This document shows, piece by piece, positions 51,504 through 61,133 of a stretch of 64,000 bases of DNA (its first letter is position 1; each line of letters begins with the position of its first letter). The stretch is from Streptococcus infantis (GTDB lineage: Bacteria; Bacillota; Bacilli; Lactobacillales; Streptococcaceae). The notes under the pieces are model-generated. The model saw nothing but the letters and a program-made list of their open reading frames with translations. It did not search any database and had not been told where the DNA came from. Position numbers and translations under genes: made by a program. The DNA is taken from the NCBI RefSeq assembly GCF_000963255.1, contig NZ_JYOV01000006.1, positions 1 through 64,000 on the forward strand. Reading direction: 5' to 3'.

Positions 51504-51541
51504 TGTAACATTATTGTAATATTTGTTTTTAAATCTGTCAA
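51504..51541 (-). promoter_or_regulatory. Promoter of the lipoprotein gene with WalR/VicR-like box
   Basis: Minus strand TTGACA (51536-51541), 17-nt spacer, TACAAT (51513-51518). On the plus strand TGTAAC-N5-TGTAAT (51504-51520) matches the WalR/VicR consensus TGTWAH-N5-TGTWAH and overlaps the -10. Confidence 0.5.
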
Positions 51542-51677
51542 CTATTTATCTAAAATTTTTTAGAATTATTTTTTAGTATATTTATTTTCTTACCCCTTCT
51601 ATATCTTTTATTCGTAAAGAATTTAAAAAACACAAAAGTTCTTCCTGATAAAGTGCTATATTTTAAAGTGTAATCGC

Positions 51678-51705
51678 TTGCATTTTTTTCTTGAAGGACT
51701 ATAAT
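51678..51705 (+). promoter_or_regulatory. Promoter of the small membrane protein
   Basis: TTGCAT (51678-51683), 16-nt spacer, TATAAT (51700-51705). Confidence 0.7.
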
Positions 51706-51738
51706 AAAATTGAAATAGGATATTGGAGGTGTAGGCCT

Positions 51739-51969
51739 ATGTCAAGCAAATATTACAAATATCTTCCTTGGATGATTATTGGTGCTTTCTCTTCTTATGG
51801 GGTTGCTACTCATTACGCTCAAACAACATTTGATTTGTTCTACTTAACCACTATTTTCATGATTGTTTATGTGGCTCTAATGTACTTACACGAACATTAT
51901 TTAAAATATAAATACAAAGATTTATTCATTCGTTTTATGAGTAATCCTAAAAAAGATAAACATCCTTAA
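51739..51969 (+). CDS. Small two-segment membrane protein
   Basis: 76 residues from the ATG at 51739 (TTGGAGGTG upstream). Two hydrophobic segments (about 8-27 and 32-51) are followed by a basic tail with KYKYKDLFIRFMSN. No family recognised. It has its own promoter and a strong terminator. Confidence 0.7.
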   Translation: MSSKYYKYLPWMIIGAFSSYGVATHYAQTTFDLFYLTTIFMIVYVALMYLHEHYLKYKYKDLFIRFMSNPKKDKHP

Positions 51970-51989
51970 ACAAAAAATAACAACAAAAA

Positions 51990-52022
51990 GAGGCCGGGAA
52001 GAATCCCGACCTCGCTTTTTTA
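51990..52022 (+). terminator. Terminator after the small membrane protein
   Basis: GAGGcCGGGA / TCCCGaCCTC stem with AGAA loop, then CGCTTTTTT. Confidence 0.88.
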
Positions 52023-52181
52023 TGAATAATAAACCTTTGACACGATAGCTGACTTGGCTTGTGACGCAAACTTTATTTTCTCTATTCTCAAGCTTGAACC
52101 AGCCATCGGATTTGTTGAAACTTCTCAGGACTGAGACTAGGAAATCGAGACTTGATCTATCGATTTCTGTCCCAAAGCTTT

Positions 52182-52955
52182 TTATTTCAATCGATAGGTT
52201 TTTCTTGGTTTCTTTTTAGGCACTCGTTTGAGCCCAACTTCTTCTACATACTCACCGTATTTTACGAGAAAGTTATTGCTGACGATTGGTCGTCCTGGGT
52301 TGATGAGATTGACCAATTCGGTCCCTTCATAGACAGTGAACTCCTCCTCTAGCAGATAGAGAAAGGTCGGATTCCAGTCAAGACGCCCTTGGATTCGTTT
52401 AATAGACTCTTGGATAATGGCATAATGGTCAAAGGCGAAGGCGTGCTCCTCCAACTCTAGTCCCTCTAGGAAGCATTTGCCCGTCTGAAAATCAACATCG
52501 ACAAAAACCACATCCTTGGCATCATCTCCAGCTTGAACGAGATCAAGTGCGCGGCTAGGTAGATACACCAAGTGGGCGATAGTAACCGCCCAGCCCCGCG
52601 GATCACGACCTGGGGTAGACACTGTCATCAACTGTTCGATTTTTTCCAAAGGAAGGTCGAGGTTAACCTCCTCTCTCACTTCACGCTGACAAGCATGTCT
52701 TGCATCTTCGCTCTTATCCATAAAACCACCGACCAAAGCCAAGCAATTTTGATAAGGATGGGCCTTGCGACGGATCAGCAAGAGTTTGATTTTCCCTTCC
52801 ACAAAGCAATAAGCTACCATATCCACCGTCACGCTCGGTTTTTCATACTGAGGAAGATCCTGTTTGCAGTACCAGTCTAAAAATTCCTTCTCAGTCGCAT
52901 GAATTTCAAAATATTCTCTTTCTGTCATTCCATCCGGGATTATCCTTTCAGTCAT
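52182..52955 (-). CDS. Nudix hydrolase/NrtR-like protein of the NAD salvage operon
   Basis: 257 residues. An N-terminal Nudix domain contains the full box GFMDKSEDARHACQREVREEV (near residues 82-102; G-x5-E-x7-REV-x-EE). The C-terminal 90 residues resemble the winged-helix part of NrtR-type regulators (ELEEHAFAFDHYAIIQESIKRIQGRL, LLEEEFTVYEGTELVNLI), ending in a basic tail. NrtR proteins sense ADP-ribose and repress NAD genes; here the intact Nudix box allows hydrolysis as well. It follows pnuC by 1 nt. Confidence 0.8.
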   Translation of the reverse strand: MTERIIPDGMTEREYFEIHATEKEFLDWYCKQDLPQYEKPSVTVDMVAYCFVEGKIKLLLIRRKAHPYQNCLALVGGFMDKSEDARHACQREVREEVNLDLPLEKIEQLMTVSTPGRDPRGWAVTIAHLVYLPSRALDLVQAGDDAKDVVFVDVDFQTGKCFLEGLELEEHAFAFDHYAIIQESIKRIQGRLDWNPTFLYLLEEEFTVYEGTELVNLINPGRPIVSNNFLVKYGEYVEEVGLKRVPKKKPRKTYRLK

Positions 52956-52956
52956 C

Positions 52957-53733
52957 TTATCCCTCCTTGACAGCTTTTGTCCATTGGTACCAACCGACTA
53001 AACTATTGATGGTATAAACCCAGTACATACCTTGGATATGGATATTTTCACCCCACCAGAGGTAAATACTAAAGAGATTGGTAGCAATCCAGAAAATCCA
53101 TTGCTCACGGTAAAGACGTGTCATCAAGAGCTGACCAACACCATTGGTTGCATCGGTAACACTGTCACGGAAAGGACGAGCGCTATGGATACTTTGGTAG
53201 GCAAAGCCCATGCCAATCCAGATGATGGCTGTCAAAGCCAAATATTTGAGCCAATCAATCAGGCCAAGTTTCTTAGATTCAAAGTGGGATTCTTCTGGTT
53301 TTCCTTGCTCATTGATCCGATTAGACAACCAAGTATAGAGACCAATGGGCTGCATCACAAAGAAATAAACTGTTGTCAAAACTTCTCCGTAGAAAGTAGC
53401 ATCCATTGCTAATACCAAGTAGATAGCAGAGTTAATAGCTCCAAAAAGGTAGTTACTAGCTCGACCTTCTGCAACCAAGATAACGCAGACAATCCCTGTC
53501 CAAGAGGCCAAGAGACCAACCCAGTCATGACTTTCCGTGTTTTGTGTAAACTCCAGAATAAGAGGGACACTTGATAAAGCAATCAAATAGAGCCACTGGA
53601 AAAGACTGCGTCCCACAAAGAGGTCTTTCCAAAGCAAACGCATAACTCCTGCAAAACCAATTTTACGAGCTTCTGCGTGAACATTTTTAAAATTTGCGAT
53701 AAATCGAGTAATTTTTTCAGTTATTTTTTTCAT
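52957..53733 (-). CDS. pnuC: Nicotinamide riboside transporter PnuC
   Basis: 258 residues with about seven membrane segments. The conserved PnuC core includes WVGLLASWTGIVCVILVAEGRASNYLFGAINSAIYLVLAM and the C-terminal QWIFWIATNLFSIYLWWGENIHIQGMYWVYTINSLVGWYQW. It imports nicotinamide riboside by facilitated diffusion driven by phosphorylation. It lies between nadR, which supplies the kinase, and the Nudix gene, so the three form one NAD-salvage operon. Confidence 0.93.
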   Translation of the reverse strand: MKKITEKITRFIANFKNVHAEARKIGFAGVMRLLWKDLFVGRSLFQWLYLIALSSVPLILEFTQNTESHDWVGLLASWTGIVCVILVAEGRASNYLFGAINSAIYLVLAMDATFYGEVLTTVYFFVMQPIGLYTWLSNRINEQGKPEESHFESKKLGLIDWLKYLALTAIIWIGMGFAYQSIHSARPFRDSVTDATNGVGQLLMTRLYREQWIFWIATNLFSIYLWWGENIHIQGMYWVYTINSLVGWYQWTKAVKEG

Positions 53734-53742
53734 TTTCTTCTC

Positions 53743-54801
53743 CTAATCTGCTTGGTAAATGGCATCGATAGCTACTTTTGCTGCTTCATAATTTCCTAGA
53801 TAGTCATCAGCTAGATAAACATGAGGGATAGTAGCTAGATATTGCTCCCTCATCATATCCAAATGCTGGGAAAAACTATGACGGATATGGTCTTCTGCCA
53901 TGGTCATGTCTCGAAAACCATCATTGACATAAGAGCCAACAGGTTGCACAAAGAGGATTAAATCCCACTTTTCCTTGGCTAAGATGGAAACGAAGAGATT
54001 ATCAAAGGTCTCTACAGACAAATCCCCCTGCTCTTCAGTTTCCATGTAGTAATCGTAGTAGCCCTTGGTTACCAATGAGTTGGTGTCTGCAATGACCAAG
54101 CCTCGATTGGCATTGCTATCGATTAACTTGGAAGTTTGGTCGTATTGGCCCAAAAGAAGGTAATAATAATCTTTTGGGGTAAGCTCATCATCTCGAACAT
54201 TATTTTTTATCTGATACTCACGAGCATATTCCAGACTGACTGGCGCATCATAAAAACGAGCTAAATCCTTGGCTAGAGTTGTTTTCCCATTACTCGCACT
54301 TCCCATAATCAACACTTTTTTCGTAAACTGACGGCGGAAAGGTTGAGCGATATATTTCCAATATTTGCTTGGATTTTCTCGAATCATGGTAGCCGAAATT
54401 CCAAATTTTCTTTCCTGTAGAACAGTCTCAAAACCACGTTTTGACAATTCTTGTTGGTATTCGGACTCTCCTACAAAAAAGATTAGTTCCTCACCAGTCT
54501 GGTCATAGGAAATGGCCTGCAACATCTGATCCAACCATTCCTGCCAGCCCATTGGATAGCGTGGAATATTGGTTTCGTCAAGTTTACAAACAGAGGTCAA
54601 CTCATCATCTCGAAATGCTTCACGAATATAGCGAAACCTCTTTTGTAGTGTAAGTCCAACCTGTTCACCACGATCTCCCTTATAACCTGAAACTACCACC
54701 CATACAGCATCGCATTGTCGTTTTGCTCTTTGGATTAAATCAATATGCCCTTGATGTAAGGGAGCAAAGGTTCCAAAAACCACCGCTATACTCTTTTTCA
54801 T
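53743..54801 (-). CDS. nadR: NMN adenylyltransferase / ribosylnicotinamide kinase NadR
   Basis: 352 residues. The N-terminal nucleotidyltransferase domain has GTFAPLHQGHIDLIQRAKRQ (10-29), and the C-terminal kinase has the P-loop GSASNGKTTLAKDLA (near 165-179). No N-terminal DNA-binding domain is present, as in other Gram-positive NadR enzymes. It phosphorylates nicotinamide riboside to NMN and adenylates NMN to NAD. First gene of the nadR-pnuC-Nudix operon. Confidence 0.93.
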   Translation of the reverse strand: MKKSIAVVFGTFAPLHQGHIDLIQRAKRQCDAVWVVVSGYKGDRGEQVGLTLQKRFRYIREAFRDDELTSVCKLDETNIPRYPMGWQEWLDQMLQAISYDQTGEELIFFVGESEYQQELSKRGFETVLQERKFGISATMIRENPSKYWKYIAQPFRRQFTKKVLIMGSASNGKTTLAKDLARFYDAPVSLEYAREYQIKNNVRDDELTPKDYYYLLLGQYDQTSKLIDSNANRGLVIADTNSLVTKGYYDYYMETEEQGDLSVETFDNLFVSILAKEKWDLILFVQPVGSYVNDGFRDMTMAEDHIRHSFSQHLDMMREQYLATIPHVYLADDYLGNYEAAKVAIDAIYQAD

Positions 54802-54816
54802 ATCTGTTTAACCTTT

Positions 54817-54866
54817 TTATAACTTTTTATATTTTGTATTATAATTCATCTTTCTGCCTTTGTCAA
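54817..54866 (-). promoter_or_regulatory. Promoter of the nadR operon with AT-rich inverted repeats
   Basis: Minus strand TTGACA (54861-54866), 17-nt spacer, TATAAT (54838-54843). Immediately downstream TTATA-N8-TATAA and TATAA-N4-TTATA repeats overlap the -10 and start point, a plausible operator for the Nudix/NrtR-like protein. Confidence 0.65.
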
Positions 54867-55013
54867 CACTTTTTTATTATTTTTTATAAAAACATTTCTA
54901 AATTATAAGATTTTTTACTTGATATGCAAAACCAGATCAGGAGAATTCTGTTTTGAAAACCTTAAAATAAATGCACAATCCAAGTAGCTATTTGGGCAAC
55001 AACTTTTCAAAAA

Positions 55014-55043
55014 AGAGGCTGAAACAATCTGTTCCAACCTCAC
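55014..55043 (-). terminator. Terminator after clpC
   Basis: Minus strand GAGGTTGGAACAG / CTGTTTCAGCCTC-type stem, then TTTTTT. Confidence 0.75.
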
Positions 55044-55047
55044 ATTT

Positions 55048-57480
55048 TTAAACAATCTCAAATTTTAATTGACCAGCTTTAACACCAATTTTCAGAGTCT
55101 TGCCAGCTTCTAATTCACCTTTAAGGAGAAGTTCTGCTAGTTTGTCTTCTACTTCTGTTTGCAAAGTTCTGCGTAGTGGACGAGCCCCCATCTCTGGATC
55201 ATAGCCTTGCTGAGCTAGAAGTTTAAGGGCAGATGCTTGGAGTTTCAAGTCAATTCCTTTTTCTGCAAGACTAGCAATCAATGGTTTGACCATAATCTTA
55301 ACTACTTCTTGCATATCTTGACTTGACAAGCTATGGAAGACTACCTTCTCATCAATACGGTTAATAAACTCTGGACGATAAGCCTTTTTCAGCTCCTCAA
55401 ACATCCGTTTTTCCATATTTTCTTGATCAAAACGAATATCCTTAGCTCCAAAACCAACTGTCTTGTCATCACGAAGGGCTGTCGCACCAAGGTTTGACGT
55501 CATGATGATAATGGTATTAGAGAAGTCAACCTTGCGACCTTTACTGTCCGTCAAGACACCATCATCCAAAACCTGTAAGAGCACATTAAAGATGTCTGGG
55601 TGCGCCTTTTCTACCTCATCAAAGAGCAAGACTGAATATGGTTTATTGCGAACCTTCTCGGTCAACTCTCCACCTTCTTCGTAGCCTACATAACCTGGAG
55701 GAGCTCCGTTGAGACGGCTGGCTGCGAATTTCTCCATATACTCACTCATGTCAAAACGGATAAGGGCCGATTCGTCATCAAAGAGGACTTCTGCCAAGGC
55801 CTTGGCCAACTCGGTCTTACCGACACCTGTTGGTCCTAGGAACATGAAGGATCCGATTGGACGTTTATGACTACGAATACCAGATTGATTACGGCGAATA
55901 GCACGACTGATGCTAGAGACCGCCTGTTCCTGTCCAATCACACGTTTATGCAGTTCAGCTTCAAGGTTGAGATACTTCTTGGCATCCGTTTGTGTCAATT
56001 TTTGAACAGGAATTCCTGATAAGCGACTCAAGGTGGTCAAAATATCAGATTCTTTTACTAGATCTTTATAAACAGGGGCTTCCTGCTCTTTTGCAATGAG
56101 CTGTGCTGCTTGCTTCCATTTGCCATCCATCAAAGCCTTATCAGCTGGTGTTAAACCTGACTCTTCTTGTTTAGCGTGTTTCGATTTATTTTGCACTGTT
56201 GCTGCCGTTTCATCCAAAAGATCGATTGCTGAGTCTGGCAAATGACGACTCGTCAAATAACGATGTGCCATTTTGACAGCTGTTTCGACTGCATCGTCTG
56301 TAATTTGGACATGGTGGTGCTTCTCATAAGTTGCTTTCAAGCCCTGCAAAATAGCCATACTATCTGCTAAACTTGGCTCCTCAATCATCACTTTAGCAAA
56401 ACGACGAGAAAGGGCTGCGTCTTTTTCGATGTGCTTTTGATACTCTTCCTGAGTGGTTGCACCGACAGTTCTCAGAGTTCCACGTGCCAAGGCAGGTTTT
56501 AGGATATTGGCCGCATCCAAGGTCGAATCAATCCCACTTCCTGAACCCATAATGGTATGCAGCTCATCGATAAAGAGGATGACCTTGCCATCTTCCTCAA
56601 TATCTTTGATGATATTGTTCATACGTTCTTCAAAATCACCACGGAAACGAGTCCCCGCAACCACATTCATCAAATCAAGCTCTAGAACTCGCATCTTAGC
56701 CATTTCATCAGGTACATCCCCGTTGGCAATACGTTGCGCAAGACCAAGTGCTAGAGCTGTTTTACCGACACCTGCATCTCCAACTAGGACTGGATTATTT
56801 TTTGTCTTACGGCTCAAGATTTGAATCATACGAGAGATTTCTTGGTCACGCCCGATGACTGGTTCCAATTTACCTGAGCGAGCTTGCTCTGTAAGATCAT
56901 GCGTATAATCTTCCAAACCTCCACTTGGTGTCTGAGGCATACCCATCATATTAGCCATAGAATTTTGCTTGTCCGCTACCGTACGATGGCGTTGACGAAG
57001 GGCCTTCAAATCATCTCTAGTCCAACCAGCACGCGCTTCAAGACTACGACGAAGTCCAGCAATCTTGACCTGATCCTTCTGATCTTCGTAAGAAAATCCC
57101 GCTTTTTCTAGAATACGAGTAGCCAAGGCATTGCCATCATGTAAGATAGCATAAAGCACGTGCTCTGTTCCTAAAACCTTGGCATGCACAACAGAAGCTA
57201 CATGCTCTGCTTCCAACAACAATACCTTCAAACGGTGTGAAAAAGGCAACTCCTGATAATTTTCCTTATCGCTATACTTTGTTTCAGTCAGCTCTACAGC
57301 AACTTCCTCCAGACGATCAATCTCATAGGGAAATTCATTTAAAGTCGTCCCAGCTACACTGTAATTATGATTGGCCATAGCAATCAATAGGTGCCAAGAC
57401 TCTAGGTATTCTGCCCCAAAATGACTTGCGACCAGAAAGGCACTGTCTATACATTCTTTCAATGCTTTTGAATATTTCAT
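55048..57480 (-). CDS. clpC: ATP-dependent chaperone/protease subunit ClpC
   Basis: 810 residues. A Clp N-domain (about 1-145), AAA+ module 1 with GDAGVGKT and [10 protein letters not shown], a middle domain, and AAA+ module 2 with [16 protein letters not shown] and [13 protein letters not shown] follow in order. A C-terminal D2-small domain ends the protein. ClpC unfolds substrates for ClpP and in this group relates to heat stress and competence control. It lies directly after ctsR, its repressor. Confidence 0.95.
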   Translation of the reverse strand: MKYSKALKECIDSAFLVASHFGAEYLESWHLLIAMANHNYSVAGTTLNEFPYEIDRLEEVAVELTETKYSDKENYQELPFSHRLKVLLLEAEHVASVVHAKVLGTEHVLYAILHDGNALATRILEKAGFSYEDQKDQVKIAGLRRSLEARAGWTRDDLKALRQRHRTVADKQNSMANMMGMPQTPSGGLEDYTHDLTEQARSGKLEPVIGRDQEISRMIQILSRKTKNNPVLVGDAGVGKTALALGLAQRIANGDVPDEMAKMRVLELDLMNVVAGTRFRGDFEERMNNIIKDIEEDGKVILFIDELHTIMGSGSGIDSTLDAANILKPALARGTLRTVGATTQEEYQKHIEKDAALSRRFAKVMIEEPSLADSMAILQGLKATYEKHHHVQITDDAVETAVKMAHRYLTSRHLPDSAIDLLDETAATVQNKSKHAKQEESGLTPADKALMDGKWKQAAQLIAKEQEAPVYKDLVKESDILTTLSRLSGIPVQKLTQTDAKKYLNLEAELHKRVIGQEQAVSSISRAIRRNQSGIRSHKRPIGSFMFLGPTGVGKTELAKALAEVLFDDESALIRFDMSEYMEKFAASRLNGAPPGYVGYEEGGELTEKVRNKPYSVLLFDEVEKAHPDIFNVLLQVLDDGVLTDSKGRKVDFSNTIIIMTSNLGATALRDDKTVGFGAKDIRFDQENMEKRMFEELKKAYRPEFINRIDEKVVFHSLSSQDMQEVVKIMVKPLIASLAEKGIDLKLQASALKLLAQQGYDPEMGARPLRRTLQTEVEDKLAELLLKGELEAGKTLKIGVKAGQLKFEIV

Positions 57481-57486
57481 TTAGTT

Positions 57487-57945
57487 CTATTTTCCCTTTC
57501 TATCTACCTCTTGTAATAACTGTCGGAGCATATTGGCACGGATAAGATTGGCATCCTCACCTAGAACTCGGTCTGTCGCCATTGCTAGTAATAGATTCAT
57601 CTCCTGACGAGTCACTAAATCCTGTTCAAACAAGAGTCTTAAAACATCTTCAAAGATAACTAGGCTGACTTCTTCGCCCACCGAATACAGTAAATCGCGG
57701 AGCATTTCATGGTGGTTTGAGAATTCAATCCGTCCTATTCGAATGTAGCCACCACCACCACGCTTACTTTCAACCAAGTATCCCCTGCTTTCTGTAAAAC
57801 GAGTCTTAATCACATAGTTAATCTGACTAGGAACAACCTGGAAAGTATCTGCCAACTGACTCCGTTGCAACTCCACAATACCAGATTGATCTAAAATTGC
57901 CTTGATGTAGGCCTCAATATGATCTGATGTATTTTTAAGTCTCAT
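57487..57945 (-). CDS. ctsR: Class III heat-shock repressor CtsR
   Basis: 152 residues. The winged-helix with the glycine-rich wing KRGGGGYIRI (near 62-71) and the N-terminal NTSDHIEAYIKAIL are diagnostic. CtsR represses clp genes and is inactivated by heat. It is the first gene of ctsR-clpC; a CtsR operator overlaps its own promoter. Confidence 0.96.
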   Translation of the reverse strand: MRLKNTSDHIEAYIKAILDQSGIVELQRSQLADTFQVVPSQINYVIKTRFTESRGYLVESKRGGGGYIRIGRIEFSNHHEMLRDLLYSVGEEVSLVIFEDVLRLLFEQDLVTRQEMNLLLAMATDRVLGEDANLIRANMLRQLLQEVDRKGK

Positions 57946-57967
57946 AACAAACCCACCTCTCTTTAAA

Positions 57968-57991
57968 CCTTGACTATCTTTGACTATTATA
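57968..57991 (-). promoter_or_regulatory. CtsR operator and -10 of ctsR-clpC
   Basis: Minus strand TATAAT (57986-57991) followed at once by AGTCAAAGATAGTCAAGG (57968-57985), matching the CtsR tandem heptad GGTCAAANANGGTCAAA with few changes. Confidence 0.88.
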
Positions 57992-58013
57992 CCGAAATTT
58001 TTTCATTTTTAAA

Positions 58014-58053
58014 AGAAAAAGGGGCTGGTAATGAATAATCCTCACCAACTCCC
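58014..58053 (-). terminator. Terminator of the thiamine transport operon
   Basis: Minus strand GGGAGTTGGT / ACCAGCCCC-type stem then five T. Confidence 0.75.
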
Positions 58054-58060
58054 TATTTTT

Positions 58061-58789
58061 CTACTTATCTAAGCCTAATTCTGCCAAGATTTGACGTTTG
58101 TAAGCAATCTTTTGGACTTCTTTGTCCTCGTCTTCAGACCAATCCAGTTTGATTTCAGATACAATTTGCCCAGGCCGATTTTTCAAGATATAAATCCGAT
58201 CACTAAGATTAAGGGCTTCCTCAATACTATGCGTAATGATGAGTGTCGTCAGGCATAGCTGTTTATGAATATCCAAATACCAGGCATGGAGTTCCATCTT
58301 GGTCATCTCATCCAAAGCGCTAAAGGCTTCATCTAAGAGAAAGAGCTTGTGCCCAAATAGATAAGTGCGGAGTAAGGCCACACGCTGGCGCATCCCACCA
58401 CTAAGCTCATGAGGATACTTGTCCCGGACGGCTGTTAACTGAAAAGTAGCAAGGATTTCGTCTGCTCTGGCAATAGCTTCTGCCTTATCCACCTTTTGAA
58501 TCAAGAGGGGCAAAATGATATTGCCCAGCACCGTCTTGTGTTCCAAGAGCAGATCCTTTTGTAGCATGTAGCTCACGCGCCCCTTGGGATTTTCCTCTCC
58601 ATCAAGAACGATTCGTCCAGACTGGACTTCTAAAATCCCTGCAATCAGGTTAAAGAGTGTGGTCTTTCCTACACCACTGGGGCCTAGGATAGAGACAACT
58701 TCACCTGAAGTCACCTGTAGGTTAATATCCTCTAAGATCTTTTCATCATCGTAGGCGTAGCTTACGTGTTCTAGTCTAATTTCTGTCAT
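58061..58789 (-). CDS. ABC transporter ATP-binding protein, ThiZ-like
   Basis: 242 residues. Walker A GPSGVGKT (37-44), signature LSGGMRQRVALLRTYL and Walker B LFLLDEAFSALDEM are intact. It belongs to the SsuB/TauB/ThiZ branch. It starts 1 nt into the end of the substrate-binding gene (TAATG junction). Placement under the TPP riboswitch supports import of thiamine or its pyrimidine precursor. Confidence 0.9.
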   Translation of the reverse strand: MTEIRLEHVSYAYDDEKILEDINLQVTSGEVVSILGPSGVGKTTLFNLIAGILEVQSGRIVLDGEENPKGRVSYMLQKDLLLEHKTVLGNIILPLLIQKVDKAEAIARADEILATFQLTAVRDKYPHELSGGMRQRVALLRTYLFGHKLFLLDEAFSALDEMTKMELHAWYLDIHKQLCLTTLIITHSIEEALNLSDRIYILKNRPGQIVSEIKLDWSEDEDKEVQKIAYKRQILAELGLDK

Positions 58790-59796
58790 TATTTTACAAA
58801 TTCGTTAGTGAAACCTTTGTCAGTCAAGTCTTCCTTGAGGATACCATTTTCTTTATCCCATTTGTAGAAGGCATTCCAACGGTCAACATCAAATTGTCCC
58901 CATTTGTCCTTGTCGCTTGCATATTCTTTTGACAAGTATTTTTGAGATTCGATGACGAAGTCACGTTTATCCTTGAGCTCAGGTGCATTCTTGATGAGGA
59001 TATCTGCAGCTTCTTCTGGGTGCTCCATAGCGTATTGGTAACCTTTTTTGATGGCTTGAATGACTTTGCGAGCTTCTTCTTTGTTGTCTTTCAGATAATC
59101 GTTGTTTGCAATGATAACTGGTGAGTAGTAGTCAAACTCCTTGACATAATCTTTCAAGTACATGAAGTTAGCGTCCACACCTTGAGATTTGGCAAGAATC
59201 CCATCCCAACCATAATAAATCCAAGCAGCATCAAAAACGCCATTGGCAATCGGTGTGATTGAGTTTGAGTCGTTGTTTGGTACTTTTTCAACCTTCTCGA
59301 AGTCTCCACCTTGAGATTCTACCAAGGTTTTCAGCATAGCAAGCTCAGTTGGGTCATTCCAAGTTCCGTATTTCTTACCAACCAAGTCTTTTGGACTGTT
59401 GATATTGTCAGACTTACGAGAGATAATCCCTGATGTGTTGTGCTCAACGATAGCTGCAACTGCTGTAATATCTGCTCCTTTTTCCAATTTCTTAGCCATA
59501 TAGTCTTGGAAGTACACTGCAAATGGCGCCTTACCATTGATAACCAAGTCAGAAGAGCTTTCTTCAGGTGGCAATTTCAAGTCAACATCCACTCCAGCTT
59601 CTTTAAAATAGCCTTTTTCTTTGGCAACATAAAGCCCTGTGTGGTTAGTATTTGGTGTCCAATCTAGGATAAAGTCAATTTTTTTGAGTTCTGCTTCTTT
59701 GTTATCCTTAGAAGCAGTTCCTTGGCCACAAGCCACAAGCACAACAGCCACAAGAGCTGTTACAATCGTTAAAAACACTTTCCATGTTTTCTTCAT
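58789..59796 (-). CDS. NMT1/THI5-like substrate-binding lipoprotein, ThiY-like
   Basis: 335 residues from the ATG at 59796 with AGAGGAAA upstream. The lipobox VACG gives Cys23. The fold has IDFILDWTPNTNHTGLYVAKEKGYFKEAGVDVDL and YFQDYMAKKLEKGADITAVAAI, typical of the HMP/thiamine-precursor (ThiY) family. The ligand is probably formylaminopyrimidine or HMP. It lies between the permease and the ATPase genes. Confidence 0.9.
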   Translation of the reverse strand: MKKTWKVFLTIVTALVAVVLVACGQGTASKDNKEAELKKIDFILDWTPNTNHTGLYVAKEKGYFKEAGVDVDLKLPPEESSSDLVINGKAPFAVYFQDYMAKKLEKGADITAVAAIVEHNTSGIISRKSDNINSPKDLVGKKYGTWNDPTELAMLKTLVESQGGDFEKVEKVPNNDSNSITPIANGVFDAAWIYYGWDGILAKSQGVDANFMYLKDYVKEFDYYSPVIIANNDYLKDNKEEARKVIQAIKKGYQYAMEHPEEAADILIKNAPELKDKRDFVIESQKYLSKEYASDKDKWGQFDVDRWNAFYKWDKENGILKEDLTDKGFTNEFVK

Positions 59797-59834
59797 TTTT
59801 ATTTCCTCTTTTCTTTTTCTCAAACGTTATTGTT

Positions 59835-60593
59835 CTATGAACGTTTCCATTTAATCACATATTTTTCACTGATATCGACCAGCTTCATACCTAGAAGACT
59901 GATCAGCGATACCAGAATAATAATGGCAAACATGGTATCATACTGAAACAGTTTCTTGGACTGAATCATATAGACACCTAGTCCTTCAAAGCCTCCCAAC
60001 CACTCAGATACCACTGTTGTAATAAAGGCGTAGGAGACGCTGACCCTGAGTCCTGCATAAAAGTAAGGCAGGCTGACAGGGATTTTAAAATGCCAGAGAA
60101 TTTGCCAAGGATTGGCTCGCATCAGACTAAACAAGGTCAGCATATCCTTGTCACAATGCCTAAAACCGTCCAATATACTGACAATGATCGGGAAGGTTGT
60201 CGTCAAGATAATCAAGACAATCTTGGGCAAGATTCCGTAACCTAGCCACAAGATCAGGATAGGGGCTATGGCAATGGTTGGTATGGTCTGGACAACTACC
60301 ATCATAGGATAAATCAGATCATTTAGCCAGCCCAGACTATCCATAAGGACAGCCATGATACAGGCTATTAAAACACCCAAGACCAAACCTAGTAAAGCTA
60401 CTCTCAAGGTTGCCCAGCTATGGTACCAGAGAAATTCTCTGTCACGAACAAAAGACTGGAGAATCTCAAGTGGTGTCGGCAGGATAAACTTTGGTAAGAG
60501 CTTTAACAAACCCGCTACCTGCCAAAGAGATAAGACACCTAAAAATCCTAGCAGACTAATATGCCGTCTCATGATACTTTTCAAGTTTCTCAT
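59835..60593 (-). CDS. ABC transporter permease, ThiX-like
   Basis: 252 residues from the ATG at 60593; a TTG at 60596 is one codon earlier and closer to the AGGAGAG site, so the exact start is uncertain. Six membrane segments and one BPD_transp_1 domain with the coupling loop LMRANPWQILWHFKIPVSLPYFYAGLRVS. It overlaps the preceding gene by 38 nt. Confidence 0.9.
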   Translation of the reverse strand: MRNLKSIMRRHISLLGFLGVLSLWQVAGLLKLLPKFILPTPLEILQSFVRDREFLWYHSWATLRVALLGLVLGVLIACIMAVLMDSLGWLNDLIYPMMVVVQTIPTIAIAPILILWLGYGILPKIVLIILTTTFPIIVSILDGFRHCDKDMLTLFSLMRANPWQILWHFKIPVSLPYFYAGLRVSVSYAFITTVVSEWLGGFEGLGVYMIQSKKLFQYDTMFAIIILVSLISLLGMKLVDISEKYVIKWKRS

Positions 60594-60846
60594 CAATACT
60601 TAAAATCTCTCCTATATTTATTTTCACATTGGCAAAAACATTGTCTGCCCCTTGACCTGCCACTTCTAGCGCTTCTTTTAGAATACGCATCAGTTCCTCA
60701 AAGTCTCCTTCTAGGACCGTCTCAAAAGGTGTCACCACCATGGACACTCCTTGAGCCTCCAGATAAGCAATAACTTGATCAATAAGGGCTATGCGGTCAA
60801 TCCCTTGTGACAGGGGTAAGACTTGTAAAGCAATGCTTGCTTTCAT
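60556..60846 (-). CDS. MTH1187/YkoF-family thiamine-binding protein (DUF77)
   Basis: 96 residues. The small ferredoxin-like family has IALQVLPLSQG at its N-terminus, MVVTPFETVLEGDFEELMRILKEA and ENVFANVKINIG-like VFANVKINIG. Members bind thiamine-type ligands in the cytoplasm. It is the first gene after the TPP riboswitch, and its end overlaps the permease start, which ties it to thiamine metabolism. GGAGGTTTTA precedes its ATG. Confidence 0.88.
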   Translation of the reverse strand: MKASIALQVLPLSQGIDRIALIDQVIAYLEAQGVSMVVTPFETVLEGDFEELMRILKEALEVAGQGADNVFANVKINIGEILSIDEKLEKYHETAY

Positions 60847-60887
60847 TAAAACCTCCTTCTAAGTTACAGTTTTTCTTTGTAAAAAAA

Positions 60888-60916
60888 GAAAAACCTCTTT
60901 CATATATGAAAAAGGT
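60888..60916 (-). terminator. Riboswitch terminator hairpin upstream of the thiamine transport genes
   Basis: Minus strand CCTTTTTCATAT / ATATGAAAGAGG stem then TTTTTC, between the aptamer and the first gene. This is the expected off-state of the TPP riboswitch. Confidence 0.78.
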
Positions 60917-60924
60917 GCAAAATT

Positions 60925-61015
<91 letters not shown>

Positions 61016-61030
61016 ATATTATATGGACAT

Positions 61031-61059
61031 ATGATAGCGCAAAATAAACAAGATGTCAA
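61031..61059 (-). promoter_or_regulatory. Promoter of the thiamine transport operon
   Basis: Minus strand TTGACA (61054-61059), 17-nt spacer, TATCAT (61031-61036), just before the riboswitch. Confidence 0.78.
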
Positions 61060-61073
61060 GGAAACTGCTTACA

Positions 61074-61098
61074 GAAAAAGAGGCGGTTCTCCACCTCT
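61074..61098 (-). terminator. Terminator after cardiolipin synthase
   Basis: Minus strand AGAGGTGG / CCGCCTCT stem with a GAGAA loop, then five T. Confidence 0.78.
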
Positions 61099-61133
61099 CC
61101 CTCTAATCATTTATTCTCAGTTAATTCTTTCAA

